A stretch of DNA of 64,000 nucleotides from Bacillus_BA songklensis (GCF_042649685.1 NZ_JBHRZT010000072.1:744001-808000), one strand, 5' to 3'; counted from the stretch's first letter, positions 18,159-27,053 are shown. Program-made: numbers and translations. Notes: generated by a model from the letters alone, not told the origin.

Positions 18159-18515
18159 TTAAGCCGGTGCGTTCATACATGGATGTTCGTTGTGTATGCA
18201 CCAATACCCTTTAACATCGTAACCATATTTTTTTAACTGTCGAATGCTCAAATTGCGTAGAATGCGATCAGAGACAACAACAACAACTTCTTTTTTCGGA
18301 ATGTCAGTATGCTGTCTTGCCAAGTAAGGAAGCGGAATGTGAACAGCTGATGAAATTGGAAAGTTCTTCGCTTCATGAAAATCTCGAACATCGACAAATA
18401 CCGCATCACATTCTTCATCCATCGCTGAAATTTTCTTCGCTCCTGCAACCGGAACATATCGCTTGTATAGAAGCGGAGTCATTAACAACATCATAAATAC
18501 AATCATAATCCCCAT
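18159..18515 (-). CDS. Membrane-anchored rhodanese-like protein lacking the catalytic cysteine
   Basis: 118 residues: one N-terminal membrane helix (IMIVFMMLLMTPLLY), then a rhodanese domain with AVFVDVRDFHEAKNFPISSA. At the place of the active-site loop it reads VVVVVSDRILRN: the usual catalytic Cys is Ser. Two cysteines lie near the C-terminus instead (GYWCIHNEHPC). Start ATG at 18515 with GGAGG 5 bases before. Family members move sulfane sulfur via the loop cysteine; this one probably binds or relays by other thiols, or is only structural. Likely co-transcribed with the CstR-like repressor. Confidence 0.8.
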   Translation of the reverse strand: MGIMIVFMMLLMTPLLYKRYVPVAGAKKISAMDEECDAVFVDVRDFHEAKNFPISSAVHIPLPYLARQHTDIPKKEVVVVVSDRILRNLSIRQLKKYGYDVKGYWCIHNEHPCMNAPA

Positions 18516-18570
18516 GTTATCCTCCATCAACAATACCCTACCATAATAAAATAGGATGGAATGTTATTAT

Positions 18571-18588
18571 TATACTTGCTCGGGTATT
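18571..18588. promoter_or_regulatory. Candidate CstR operator upstream of the rhodanese gene
   Basis: tATACttgctcggGTATt: ATAC and GTAT separated by 8 bases with a GGG before the right arm, the same build as the site at 19435-19452. CsoR/CstR repressors bind such G/C-run pseudopalindromes. Confidence 0.5.
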
Positions 18589-18855
18589 ACAAAATCAAAA
18601 ATTTTTTATTAATCGAATCATAAAAATTTCGTGTCGGAAGCTTTAATCTACGTATATGTGCTCATGCTGCCTGATACATTTGTGACATGAATACCCGCTT
18701 TTCAATGTATGTGTTGAAAAGGAAGGTATGCGTAATTTTTTCAACCAACCAAAAATGATCATCATCCCGTTTCAATCACAAATCCCCCATTCGGTATATT
18801 ATAACGTGAAATAAAAAAGATCAGGTCCCTTTGATAACCGTCCTAAAAAAGAAAA

Positions 18856-18877
18856 AGCCGATGCAGGCACATCAGCT
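18856..18877 (-). terminator. Terminator downstream of the DUF202 gene
   Basis: On the minus strand AGCTGATG and CATCGGCT pair across a 6-base loop and are followed by TTTTTCTTTTTT. Confidence 0.7.
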
Positions 18878-18887
18878 ATTGACCTTC

Positions 18888-18974
18888 CTATTTTTTCTTC
18901 AGCAACACACCATTTTGAGCATCATTGACTTTGTGGATTTTCGTCGTAAACGGATGCTTCCTTATAATATTCAC
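18888..18974 (-). CDS. Possible 28-residue basic peptide after the DUF202 gene
   Basis: GTG-started frame MNIIRKHPFTTKIHKVNDAQ ending NGVLLKKK, directly before a terminator and just after the DUF202 stop. There is no clear ribosome site. It may instead be the eroded end of a longer gene. The remaining 370 bases up to the rhodanese gene show nothing else. Confidence 0.25.
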   Translation of the reverse strand: MNIIRKHPFTTKIHKVNDAQNGVLLKKK

Positions 18975-18986
18975 TGCACCCCATAA

Positions 18987-19352
18987 CTACAAAATCGTCA
19001 TGAAATAAATGCCTAATAACAATATAAGGATACTCACAGCACTTGATACGACAATTACAATGGTTGAGATTGACTGAAAGGCCCCTCCATTGATTTCTTT
19101 CCGTTTCGCTAAATAACTGACTGATCCTACAGTCATGACAAATAATCCGACAATGAGTGCAAATAACATCATGGCAAGAGCAATTTTATCAGTTGCTTCA
19201 CTCACACGAGGTCCGTAATTGAAATGTAAACTAACGGCTAGAAACCCGATGCCGACAATGGCAACAGCGGTTCGCAGCCATGCCAGATATGTTCGCTCAT
19301 TGGCTAAGTGCTGCTGAATATATTTAGATTCATCTATTTTTTGCTTGCTCAT
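18987..19352 (-). CDS. DUF202 (YidH-like) membrane protein
   Basis: 121 residues; LANERTYLAWLRTAVAIVG (residues 16-34) is the DUF202 signature, followed by two more membrane helices. Family function is unknown; fungal and bacterial members are small integral membrane proteins, sometimes linked to metal or sulfur stress. The ATAC-N8-GTAT site about 80 bases upstream suggests control by the CstR-like repressor, but this is inference. Confidence 0.88.
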   Translation of the reverse strand: MSKQKIDESKYIQQHLANERTYLAWLRTAVAIVGIGFLAVSLHFNYGPRVSEATDKIALAMMLFALIVGLFVMTVGSVSYLAKRKEINGGAFQSISTIVIVVSSAVSILILLLGIYFMTIL

Positions 19353-19434
19353 ATTCCTTCCCTTCCTCTGTTCTTCTGCCTTTATTTTAATCTTTCCTGC
19401 GTAGATAGCAAGTACAGGAATAGAAACATCCTTT

Positions 19435-19452
19435 AATACTTATAGGGGTATT
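19435..19452. promoter_or_regulatory. Candidate CstR operator upstream of the DUF202 gene
   Basis: aATACttatagggGTATt, an ATAC-N8-GTAT pseudopalindrome with GGGG, matching the site at 18571 in build and in the GGGGTAT half. Confidence 0.5.
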
Positions 19453-19467
19453 ATAAAATATTAATAA

Positions 19468-19504
19468 AAAGTGTGAAAGCCCTCCTTTTGGACTTTTACA
19501 CTTT
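19468..19504 (-). terminator. Hairpin with T-tail on the minus strand
   Basis: aaagtgtgaaag pairs with cttttacacttt; on the minus strand a TTTTTATT tract follows. It insulates the DUF202 promoter from upstream transcription. The 200 bases from here to 19709 show no gene. Confidence 0.6.
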
Positions 19505-19709
19505 CTTAACAATTAGTGTACTGCATCAATGACTCTTCCAATGTCGTTATTATTCGAATTCTTCACCTGTGATTTTTTCGTTTTATCATGATTAGTATAA
19601 GGGCTCCATCAAGCCTATCAGAAATGTACAGAGGCTCCCGGTAACCAAAACTGAAAGCTTCATTTTCCCTTGTTTCTTCTATAGACTGGGTCGTATAAAT
19701 CTGTTAAAA

Positions 19710-19750
19710 GAGGGGGTCTCAAGTACAAAAAACGTACTTGGGACCCCCTC
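19710..19750 (-). terminator. Long GC-rich terminator
   Basis: gagggggtctcaagtac and gtacttgggaccccctc form a 17-position stem just after the stop of the gene at 19769-20017. Confidence 0.85.
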
Positions 19751-19768
19751 CCGCGATGAACCGTTACG

Positions 19769-20017
19769 TTACATTTCGCGTACCCAATAATTCATTTTAT
19801 TCGTTAATTCTTCGGCCGTTTCTGGAGATACGATTTTTTCCAGTGATTCCTGCACTCGGCTTTTAAATGCCTGTATCTCTTCTTCGTAGCTCATCATCGT
19901 CGACCACTCCAACTGCGGCACGGCAATTAAGGTTTGTTGCTGCTTTTTATCTTCATAAACATATACATTTTCAATTAACACGTGTTCATGACGCACATTC
20001 GCTTTACGAATTTTCAT
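19769..20017 (-). CDS. YueH-like small protein of unknown function
   Basis: 82 residues beginning MKIRKANVRHEHVLIENVYV and ending NKMNYWVREM. Start chosen where AGGTGG lies 8 bases upstream; the frame extends 10 codons further without a ribosome site. Size and the MKIRKANV opening recall B. subtilis YueH, a family of about 80 residues without known role; the assignment rests on memory of that family and is moderate. Monocistronic. Confidence 0.55.
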   Translation of the reverse strand: MKIRKANVRHEHVLIENVYVYEDKKQQQTLIAVPQLEWSTMMSYEEEIQAFKSRVQESLEKIVSPETAEELTNKMNYWVREM

Positions 20018-20149
20018 TTTCTTTACCACCTTTTTCATCCGTTTCAACTATTTACGTTAACCATCATAGCGCTAATTTAACAGGATGGCTAGATGTTTTT
20101 TAGTGCTAATTTTCTATTGTTCTTTGACAAAGCAAGAAGATAAATTCCA

Positions 20150-21730
20150 TTACTCGTTTACAACTACACCCACTTCGTTTTGCTGTTCAGGGTCACGGTT
20201 AATTTTACCGCTTCCTACTGATAATGCTGCTACAATTCCAAGTGCTACAAACACTAATCCCGTTAAAAAGACGACGGAGAACGACTGAGACCAAACATGT
20301 TGGATGGTTGAAACAATCGCTGTTTTCATCTCTTCCGGCATTGGCAGGACATCCGGGTTGATTAACAGACCAAACAGTCCGTCTGTTTTATCGCTTAATT
20401 TATCCAGTGCTCCCGCAAGCATCGTATTCGTTTCACCGGCTGCTGCGTCGGTCATTTTATGTTGAAGCGTTTGGTTCATCACTACATTTAATACAGTAAC
20501 ACCAATCGTACCTCCAATGGAACGGAAGAACGTCGATGCCGATGTGACCGTCCCAAGCTGTGACTTTGGAAATTCGTTTTGAACGGCAATCATCAATGTC
20601 GGCATAACAAGACCCATTCCAAGACCCAGCACAACCATATAGGCATAAGCTGTTCCCTTGCTTGAGTCGACTCCCATTGTACTCATGAAATAAAAACCGG
20701 ATGTCGTAATCAACATCCCCGCCGTTAAAACCGTTCTAAAACGGAAACGAAGCAGCAACCGTCCACCGATGATACTTGCTAAAATCATGGCGATCATCAT
20801 TGGTGTCATCGTATAACCCGCTTGAGTCGGGGACACTCCTAAAATTCCTTGCATAAACATCGGGACAAACATAATCGCCCCGAACATGCCTAAGCCCAGT
20901 AAAAAGCCTAAAGCGTTCGTTGTGGCAAAGACGCGGTTTTTAAAAAGGGATAAATCCAATATTGGCTCTTTCGCTTTTGTTTCAACTACGCAAAACAAGC
21001 CTAAAAATACAATAGAACCGACAAACATCAAGCCGCTTGTAGCAGATAACCATTCAAATTTATCGCCGCCAAATGTAAGCCAAAGCAATAGCAGCACAAG
21101 CCCCGGAATGAATGTTGCAATTCCAAGGTAATCAATGTTTATGTTCTCTTTAGGTGCCGCAATTTCATGTTTCATTCCAATAAAGATGACGATCGCCGAC
21201 AGCAAACCAAAAGGCACGTTGATCAAGAAAATCCAATGCCAGCTAATATGATCGACGATGAGTCCTCCAATGAACGGGCCGATTACCGAGCTCAAACCGA
21301 AAATGGCACCGAATACTCCCTGCCATTTTGCGCGCTGTTCCGCCGTAAAAATATCACCGACAATTGTTTGAGAAAGCGGCATAATCATCCCGCCCCCGAT
21401 TCCCTGGAGCCCGCGGTAAAGCACGAGCTGCTCCATGGAGTCTGCGGTCGCACAAAGAGCGGACCCAATGATAAAGACGATGGTACCAATTAAATACAGC
21501 AGTCTTCTGCCATACAAATCGGACAGCTTCCCGACGATTGGTACAACCGTTGTAGAAGTAATCAAATACGCTGTCGTGACCCACGCAAAAATGGAAAATC
21601 CATTTAGTTCGGCCACAATGGTCGGCATGGCCGTTCCGACAATCGTTTGTTCTAACGCACTGAAAAGCATCCCGATGATGAGACCGGTTAGAACAAGTTT
21701 CTTGTTGATTCCTTGTTGTATAGTTGTCAT
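20150..21730 (-). CDS. DHA2-family MFS multidrug exporter (EmrB type)
   Basis: 526 residues with 14 predicted helices. Family motifs: GKLSDLYGRRLLYLIG (motif A, about residues 63-78) and the QGIGGGMIMPLSQTIVGDIF stretch after it (motif B/C region). Proton-driven export of drugs or other amphiphiles across the cytoplasmic membrane. AGGAG precedes the ATG by 8 bases. Divergent from a TetR regulator with a 32-base palindrome between them, so expression is probably repressed until a ligand binds the regulator. Confidence 0.92.
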   Translation of the reverse strand: MTTIQQGINKKLVLTGLIIGMLFSALEQTIVGTAMPTIVAELNGFSIFAWVTTAYLITSTTVVPIVGKLSDLYGRRLLYLIGTIVFIIGSALCATADSMEQLVLYRGLQGIGGGMIMPLSQTIVGDIFTAEQRAKWQGVFGAIFGLSSVIGPFIGGLIVDHISWHWIFLINVPFGLLSAIVIFIGMKHEIAAPKENINIDYLGIATFIPGLVLLLLWLTFGGDKFEWLSATSGLMFVGSIVFLGLFCVVETKAKEPILDLSLFKNRVFATTNALGFLLGLGMFGAIMFVPMFMQGILGVSPTQAGYTMTPMMIAMILASIIGGRLLLRFRFRTVLTAGMLITTSGFYFMSTMGVDSSKGTAYAYMVVLGLGMGLVMPTLMIAVQNEFPKSQLGTVTSASTFFRSIGGTIGVTVLNVVMNQTLQHKMTDAAAGETNTMLAGALDKLSDKTDGLFGLLINPDVLPMPEEMKTAIVSTIQHVWSQSFSVVFLTGLVFVALGIVAALSVGSGKINRDPEQQNEVGVVVNE

Positions 21731-21807
21731 TTCTTTTTCTCCTACCTTCGCAGATTTGTGAATACAAAAAGAAACATTCGCCTTTTTCTGACTATTAGTT
21801 TATACTC

Positions 21808-21839
21808 AATACAATATGACCAGTCAGTCATATTGTATT
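21808..21839. promoter_or_regulatory. TetR-type operator between exporter and regulator
   Basis: aatacaatatgac and gtcatattgtatt are perfect 13-base inverted arms around cagtca. The inner TGACcagtcaGTCA is typical of TetR-family sites. It lies 78 bases before the exporter start. Confidence 0.8.
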
Positions 21840-21983
21840 CGAACATCGTTCATTGGTCAAATAAAAAATTGGAACCAGAGGGAATACAAGCCATGAGCAA
21901 CTATTTACATAAAACCTTCATAAAATGACATTTTTGTGTAAAATGGAAAGTAACAAGTTTTTTATATGAGGACGTGACAACAA

Positions 21984-22886
21984 ATGAGTGACAAACACAC
22001 GCGAATTATCGAAACAGCCATGAAGCTGTTTTCCCAAAAAGGATATCATTCCACTTCCATTCAAGAAATCGCGGAAAACAGCGGGATTGCCAAAGGTTCC
22101 ATCTACAATTATTTTTCATCCAAAGAACATTTATTTATGTCGATTTTCAAGCACTATCATGACCGTTTGTTCAGCAAGTTCTCTCAAGTGGAAGAAGACC
22201 GGTCATTATCTGGACGCGATATGTTCATTGAACAGCTTCATATCCAGTTTCAACAATTTTTATCACAAAAAGATTTTATTCATATGCAAATGCGACAGCA
22301 AATCATCCAAGTAAATGATGAAATCCGCAATTATATGTTTAAAGTTCGGGCTGAGATGTTCAATTGGTACTGTCAACGCATTCGTCAAATATATGGCGAA
22401 AAGGTAGATCCGTTCACTTTTGACCTTGCGACTATTTTAAGCGGGATCCTTAGAGAGTATATGTTTTATATTATTGTGGAAGAAAAGCAGATTGACTTAA
22501 AACAGTTGGCCCATTACGCCGTTGACCGTTTGGATGATATAGTAAAAGGTTTGACTCCCGATTCGACTCCATTGCTAAACAGCGACATCATGGATAACTA
22601 CATTCATGTGCAAGACTATCAAAAAAGAAAAGCCAGCACGCAGTTAATGGCTATCCTGCATGAGATGAAGGAAATCGCTCATAAGGCGGCACTTGATTCC
22701 AAAAAGAAAGAAAAGGTTCTTTCATCTATTGAAGCGTTGAAAGAAGAATTGAAAAATGATATGGAAACGCCAAAATTTGTTGTGGTCGAAAGCCTTCTTC
22801 TTTTTTTACAGCACCTGGACATCTCCCAATTCAAGCAGCCTTTAAAAGAATTTTCAAAAGTGTTGAATAGCTACTTTAACAAATAA
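21984..22886 (+). CDS. TetR/AcrR-family transcriptional regulator
   Basis: 300 residues. N-terminal helix-turn-helix about 8-55: IIETAMKLFSQKGYHSTSIQ, SGIAKGSIYNYFSSKEHLF. The long C-terminal part (TetR proteins usually have about 200 residues) is helical and ends in a coiled-coil-rich segment, so the ligand domain is of the extended type seen in some Bacillus drug-pump regulators. Presumably represses the divergent exporter through the palindrome at 21808. Confidence 0.9.
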   Translation: MSDKHTRIIETAMKLFSQKGYHSTSIQEIAENSGIAKGSIYNYFSSKEHLFMSIFKHYHDRLFSKFSQVEEDRSLSGRDMFIEQLHIQFQQFLSQKDFIHMQMRQQIIQVNDEIRNYMFKVRAEMFNWYCQRIRQIYGEKVDPFTFDLATILSGILREYMFYIIVEEKQIDLKQLAHYAVDRLDDIVKGLTPDSTPLLNSDIMDNYIHVQDYQKRKASTQLMAILHEMKEIAHKAALDSKKKEKVLSSIEALKEELKNDMETPKFVVVESLLLFLQHLDISQFKQPLKEFSKVLNSYFNK

Positions 22887-22902
22887 CCATACGGTCATTT
22901 CA

Positions 22903-22938
22903 GCAAAAAAAGCGAAAACAATATGTTTTTGCTTTTTT
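22903..22938. terminator. Bidirectional terminator between tetR and the tauE gene
   Basis: aaaaaaagcgaaaaca pairs with tgtttttgctttttt. Serves the converging genes; the minus-strand stop codon overlaps it. Confidence 0.8.
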
Positions 22939-23716
22939 AGTGAAAAATGTCGAACCAAATTTTAATGGAGGTCGCCATAATGAGTGACGCTAAAATCATT
23001 TGAAGCGATTTTGTATTCGTCTTCTTTCCAATGGTGGCGCCAAGCGGGGATGCAAGTATACTCGCCAGTACGATCAAAAGGGCGGGAGCCCATAGCACCT
23101 GCCCTGTTGCCACTTTTCCCATGGTCGTTCCAATCGATGAGAGAAACGTAATGGCCAGTGAACTGGCAATCGTAACACGGGTAGGGATTTTTAAGATGAC
23201 AAGCATGATCGGCACGAGTAAGAAGGCTCCTCCCGCCCCGACAATTCCAGCGCCGATTCCGAGTAAAAATGCCAAATTCACAGCCGTAAACGTCGAGAAT
23301 TTAAGCTTGTCCAACGATACATTTTCCGTTCCCTTTTTCGGGAGAAACATCATCACCGTTGCAGTCGTTGCCAATAATGCATACATGACATTGATGGTCC
23401 ATTCGGAGAAAATGGACGAGATGGAACTTCCAATGATTCCGCCAAGCAAGACGCTGATTCCCATATATAAAATCAGAGGTTTATGCAAAAAACCAGCCTG
23501 GCGATAAGCCAACACTCCCGTTATCGAAGAAACCAACGCTTGAATCGCCCCAATTCCTGTTACATCATGCGCTTCGAATCCACTGAATCCTAAAACGGGC
23601 GGGACGAACAAAAGCAGAGGATACAAAACGATGGATCCCCCGATTCCGAGCATTCCTGATAAAAACGAGCTAATAAACCCTAATGAAAACACTGTTAGAA
23701 GAAAAGAGAGTGTCAT
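22937..23716 (-). CDS. TauE/SafE family sulfite/organosulfonate exporter
   Basis: 259 residues, eight membrane helices in two related halves; the motif GFISSFLSGMLGIGGSIVLYP near the N-terminus and LGIGAGIVGAGGAFLLVPIM at the centre are the two family repeats. Closely similar to the protein at 61779-62555 over its full length (for example KIPTRVTIASSLAITFLSSI against KIPTRMTIATSLAVTFISSI), so the two are paralogues. Exports small sulfur oxyanions by family. The 390 bases upstream hold no gene apart from a cttttgagtcagcccc copy. Confidence 0.88.
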   Translation of the reverse strand: MTLSFLLTVFSLGFISSFLSGMLGIGGSIVLYPLLLFVPPVLGFSGFEAHDVTGIGAIQALVSSITGVLAYRQAGFLHKPLILYMGISVLLGGIIGSSISSIFSEWTINVMYALLATTATVMMFLPKKGTENVSLDKLKFSTFTAVNLAFLLGIGAGIVGAGGAFLLVPIMLVILKIPTRVTIASSLAITFLSSIGTTMGKVATGQVLWAPALLIVLASILASPLGATIGKKTNTKSLQMILASLIMATSIKIWFDIFH

Positions 23717-23994
23717 GCTGTCACTTCTTTCTATATTCCTGTTTAGTAATTAGACTGTACAATGTATCATTACATATACCTTCATACCTTATATAGGAAA
23801 ATTCACCTATCCGTTTTCCATTTATTTCACAAATGTAACGTTGTGAACTACACATCATGAGCAACTCCAGGAAAGAGATCACGATGATTCGAAAAGAACC
23901 AAAGAGGATGGACCGTCATTAAAGATCCAGGAAAATCAAGCATGACGGTGACGGCCCATCACAGAAAAAACGGATGATTACCGCCATCTGGAGG

Positions 23995-24010
23995 CTTTTG
24001 AGTCAGCCCC
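23995..24010. repeat. cttttgagtcagcccc element
   Basis: Inverted copy of the 16-base word at 17787-17802. Confidence 0.6.
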
Positions 24011-24062
24011 TTTATTTAGCTGGTAATAAAGTATAAAAGGACTTTTTGAACTGCATAAACGC

Positions 24063-24101
24063 AACTTGGCTGGCGCTTAAAGGATTGGCGCCAGCCAAGT
24101 T
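24063..24101 (-). terminator. Hairpin at the end of the esterase gene
   Basis: aacttggctggcgc pairs perfectly with gcgccagccaagtt five bases after the stop codon on the minus strand. The stem is strong although the minus-strand T-tail is poor. Confidence 0.65.
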
Positions 24102-24105
24102 TTCT

Positions 24106-24870
24106 TTATCCTGTATATACTTTGTGATAGACATGCTGCTGTATAAATTGGTGGCAATGCCGCACAATTTGCTCTTTATCATTGTCCATCGAAGCCACAT
24201 GATAGGAATTGTGAAGAGTAACTGCATTCTTTTTGAATGAACCGATGTTTTTCATGATAAAGACTGTATTTTCAGGAGGTACAACATGATCGACAGAAGA
24301 TTTCATACCTAAAACAGGAATCGCGATGTTAGGAAGCAAAGGAGGTGTAGCCTCCATTAGCTGCTGCAATTCATGAATGGCTGTTAGAGGGGCTTGACTG
24401 TACGTGATTTCAAAAACTCCCTTTGCTTTTATATCGGGTTTACCCTCTGGGACCCATCTCGGGCTGCTTTTTCCCCTCAAATATTCTAATGAAGGAATCG
24501 TTAACGCAGAGTTAATCAAGATGATTCCCCGTATATCCCCGTACTTATTCGCCAAATGCAATGTCAAGGTACCTCCCATGGATTGGCCCATGACAAAAAT
24601 GGCAGAACACTTCCGTTTCAATCGTTTATATCCTTCTTCTAAACTTTGAAACCATTCGGCGCTTGTAGCTTTTTCCAGGTCCCGGCAATGGGTTCCATGC
24701 CCTTTTAACCTCGGGCCGTAAACAGTGTAACCATGCTTTGCCAGGCTCTCACCAAGGAAACGGACACTTTGGGGTGTACCCATAAACCCATGCGAAATGA
24801 GAATCCCAACTTCATTTCCTTCAAAATAAAATGATTCTGCCCCTTGAATAACCGGGTATTTTTCTTTCAT
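24106..24870 (-). CDS. Alpha/beta hydrolase, carboxylesterase/monoacylglycerol lipase type
   Basis: 254 residues. Oxyanion region ISHGFMGTPQS (about 25-35), nucleophile elbow GQSMGG (Ser about 97), acid Asp in SSVDHVVPP and catalytic His in NSYHVASMD. Layout and length correspond to the Est30/YvaK family of bacillary carboxylesterases, which hydrolyse short- to medium-chain esters and monoacylglycerols in the cytoplasm. Monocistronic. Confidence 0.9.
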   Translation of the reverse strand: MKEKYPVIQGAESFYFEGNEVGILISHGFMGTPQSVRFLGESLAKHGYTVYGPRLKGHGTHCRDLEKATSAEWFQSLEEGYKRLKRKCSAIFVMGQSMGGTLTLHLANKYGDIRGIILINSALTIPSLEYLRGKSSPRWVPEGKPDIKAKGVFEITYSQAPLTAIHELQQLMEATPPLLPNIAIPVLGMKSSVDHVVPPENTVFIMKNIGSFKKNAVTLHNSYHVASMDNDKEQIVRHCHQFIQQHVYHKVYTG

Positions 24871-25034
24871 CAGCTGCTTCCTCCTCTTTTTCCGCGTTTC
24901 TCTGTTTATAGCATACCCGCTAATGTCTTATCCCACAAACCTATAATACCCATAAATTTAGTGTGAATTAAACTAAAGATTAGAGCAGAAAGCTATTTCG
25001 TGTTCGACTCAACTCTCTACTCTCCATTTTTTCC

Positions 25035-25925
25035 TCAGCCTTCAACGGCTTTATCCATATTTTCTTGAATTTTGACGGTCTTCTTAACGGCAAATAAGAT
25101 AGAGACCGCCCATGATAGCATAATCAAACCATAGATAAGGGGATGATAAGAATGATTTTCTACCCATGTATTCAAAAGGGTGCGGGAATTTACCAAGATA
25201 ATAAACCCGCCAACTAATACACCCATTAAATGAGCCGGCACCAATCTAACGAGCCACGCTGCAATGGGTGCAGCTACGATTCCCCCTAGCATAAGCGCTC
25301 CTACCCAAAGCCAGTTCACTTGCTCCCATCCCAAGGAAAGGACAAAACCGAGAGTCGCGGAAACGGCAATAGCGAACTCACTCGTATCAACCGTGCCAAT
25401 TACTTTTCTTGCCGTCATCCCCTTTTTCGTTAAAAGAATGGGTGTTGCAATCGGCCCCCATCCACCGCCTCCTGTCGCATCGGCAAAGCCGGCAATAAAC
25501 CCGAGCGGAATGGTTTGTTTCAAAGACAGAGGCTTCGATTGTTTTTCTTCATCTGTTTGAAATTGAAACAAAAAACGAAAAATGACGTATATCCCTAATA
25601 ATAAAAGAAAAGATGAAACATACGGCTTAACAAGATCACCAGGGAGGTTGCTTAAGAAACACGCTCCTAAAAAAGCTCCTATGGAACCTGGAAGAATCAA
25701 ACGGTACACCATCTTTTTATCTACATTTCCAAACTTTATATGTGAGACACCGGAAGCAGCGGTTGTCACAACCTCAGATAAATGGACAGAAGCGGACGCC
25801 ACAGCCGGTGCAATTCCAAACGTCAGCAACAAAGTGGAAGAGCTGACTCCATACGCCATTCCAAGTGCCCCATCGATTAACTGAGCGAAAAAACCGATGA
25901 ATGCTAGAATCATTAACTTTTTCAT
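25035..25925 (-). CDS. TauE/SafE family membrane transporter
   Basis: 296 residues, start at the ATG following GGAGGGGG. Contains FFAQLIDGALGMAYGVSSST at the N-terminus and FADATGGGGWGPIATPILL centrally, the TauE/SafE variant found in longer members. About eight to nine helices. It is distant from the two other TauE proteins of the window. Substrate unknown; sits downstream of modA with a terminator between, so co-expression is not implied. Family knowledge suggests export or import of sulfur-containing anions. Confidence 0.85.
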   Translation of the reverse strand: MKKLMILAFIGFFAQLIDGALGMAYGVSSSTLLLTFGIAPAVASASVHLSEVVTTAASGVSHIKFGNVDKKMVYRLILPGSIGAFLGACFLSNLPGDLVKPYVSSFLLLLGIYVIFRFLFQFQTDEEKQSKPLSLKQTIPLGFIAGFADATGGGGWGPIATPILLTKKGMTARKVIGTVDTSEFAIAVSATLGFVLSLGWEQVNWLWVGALMLGGIVAAPIAAWLVRLVPAHLMGVLVGGFIILVNSRTLLNTWVENHSYHPLIYGLIMLSWAVSILFAVKKTVKIQENMDKAVEG

Positions 25926-25982
25926 GTTTATCCCCCTCCTGCATGATAAGCTGATATCCACCGAACCTCTCTTAATAAAAAG

Positions 25983-26014
25983 GGCTTCTAATCCCTTTTC
26001 TGGGAATAGAAGCC
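25983..26014 (-). terminator. Terminator between modA and the TauE gene
   Basis: On the minus strand GGCTTCTATTCCC pairs with GGGATTAGAAGCC and is followed by CTTTTTATT. Confidence 0.8.
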
Positions 26015-26128
26015 TTCAGTTTTTCTGATCAGCTAATCAATTATTCATAAAATGCTGTATGAATTTTCTGTTAACTACATATTAAACACACTTTTCTTAG
26101 TTGTCAACTCGGAATTGAAATTCTTTAT

Positions 26129-26929
26129 TTATTTTTCGTCCAGAGCTTTAAATCCATGTTTTTCCAATGCATCCAAAGACCCCTGAGTTTGAAGATATTC
26201 ATAGAACGCTTGAGCCTCCTCAGGATGTTTGCTATTTTTTATCACTCCTAAAGGATAAATAATGGGGGTATGTTTTTTGTCTTCAGCTGTTGCTACCATT
26301 TTAACTTTTGATGAAATCATAGCATCTGTTTTATAAACGATTCCGGCATCGACATTTCTTGTTTCAACATATGTAAGCACTTGGCGAACATCCTTGGCGT
26401 ACACAATCTTCTCTTCAACGTCTTTCCAGACATTTAAGTGTTCTAACGTTTCTTTCGCATATTTTCCTGCTGGTACAGTTTCAGGAGTGCCAATTGAGAG
26501 TTTTCTGGCTTGCGTTATGTCCTCAAACGATTCGATTCTTTTATCTGAATCCTTTGGAACCACCAACACTAATTCATTCCCTACAAGATCCGTTCCCTTC
26601 CCTTTCTCTATTAACCCTTCTTGAACTAACTGATCAAATTCATCCTCGGCGGCAGAGAAAAATAAATCGACAGGGGCTCCCTGGGAAATCTGTTGTTGAA
26701 GGGCTCCCGATGCCCCATAGTTATAGACTATTTTTATATGGGGGTTCTCCTTTTCGAAACCTATTTTTATTTCATTCAGTGCATCTTGTAAACTTGCTGC
26801 TGCAGAAACAATCAATTCCACTTTTTTATCGGAAGCTTCTTGTCCTTCTAACTTTTCATTTGCGGAACATCCCGCTGTGATTCCAACTGACAGCATAAGC
26901 ATCAAAAATAATAAACATGATTTTTTCAT
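26129..26929 (-). CDS. modA: Molybdate ABC transporter substrate-binding protein
   Basis: 266 residues: lipoprotein signal with GITAGC lipobox, then ModA sequence with IVSAAASLQDALNEI (oxyanion-binding Ser residues), YNYGASGALQQQISQGAPVD and SIGTPETVPAGKYAKE, all typical. Binds molybdate/tungstate outside the membrane and delivers it to ModBC. No modB or modC gene is in the window; a terminator follows modA, so the permease must be elsewhere or lost. Divergent from a yvgK-like regulator, as in B. subtilis yvgK-yvgL. Confidence 0.92.
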   Translation of the reverse strand: MKKSCLLFLMLMLSVGITAGCSANEKLEGQEASDKKVELIVSAAASLQDALNEIKIGFEKENPHIKIVYNYGASGALQQQISQGAPVDLFFSAAEDEFDQLVQEGLIEKGKGTDLVGNELVLVVPKDSDKRIESFEDITQARKLSIGTPETVPAGKYAKETLEHLNVWKDVEEKIVYAKDVRQVLTYVETRNVDAGIVYKTDAMISSKVKMVATAEDKKHTPIIYPLGVIKNSKHPEEAQAFYEYLQTQGSLDALEKHGFKALDEK

Positions 26930-26950
26930 TATTCTCTTCCCTTTTCACTA

Positions 26951-26978
26951 GTTATAATTAGATATAACCAATTATAAC
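26951..26978. promoter_or_regulatory. Palindrome between modA and its regulator
   Basis: GTTATAATT and AATTATAAC are exact inverted arms 10 bases apart, 22 bases upstream of modA. TATAAC-type arms are known for ModE-class operators, so this is the likely site of the divergent regulator. Confidence 0.65.
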
Positions 26979-27053
26979 AAAAAAGAGTCGTGTTTCATTA
27001 TGAATTTACTTTTTAAAGGATATCGGGATAAAATAAAAGACGGAGGGATGAAC

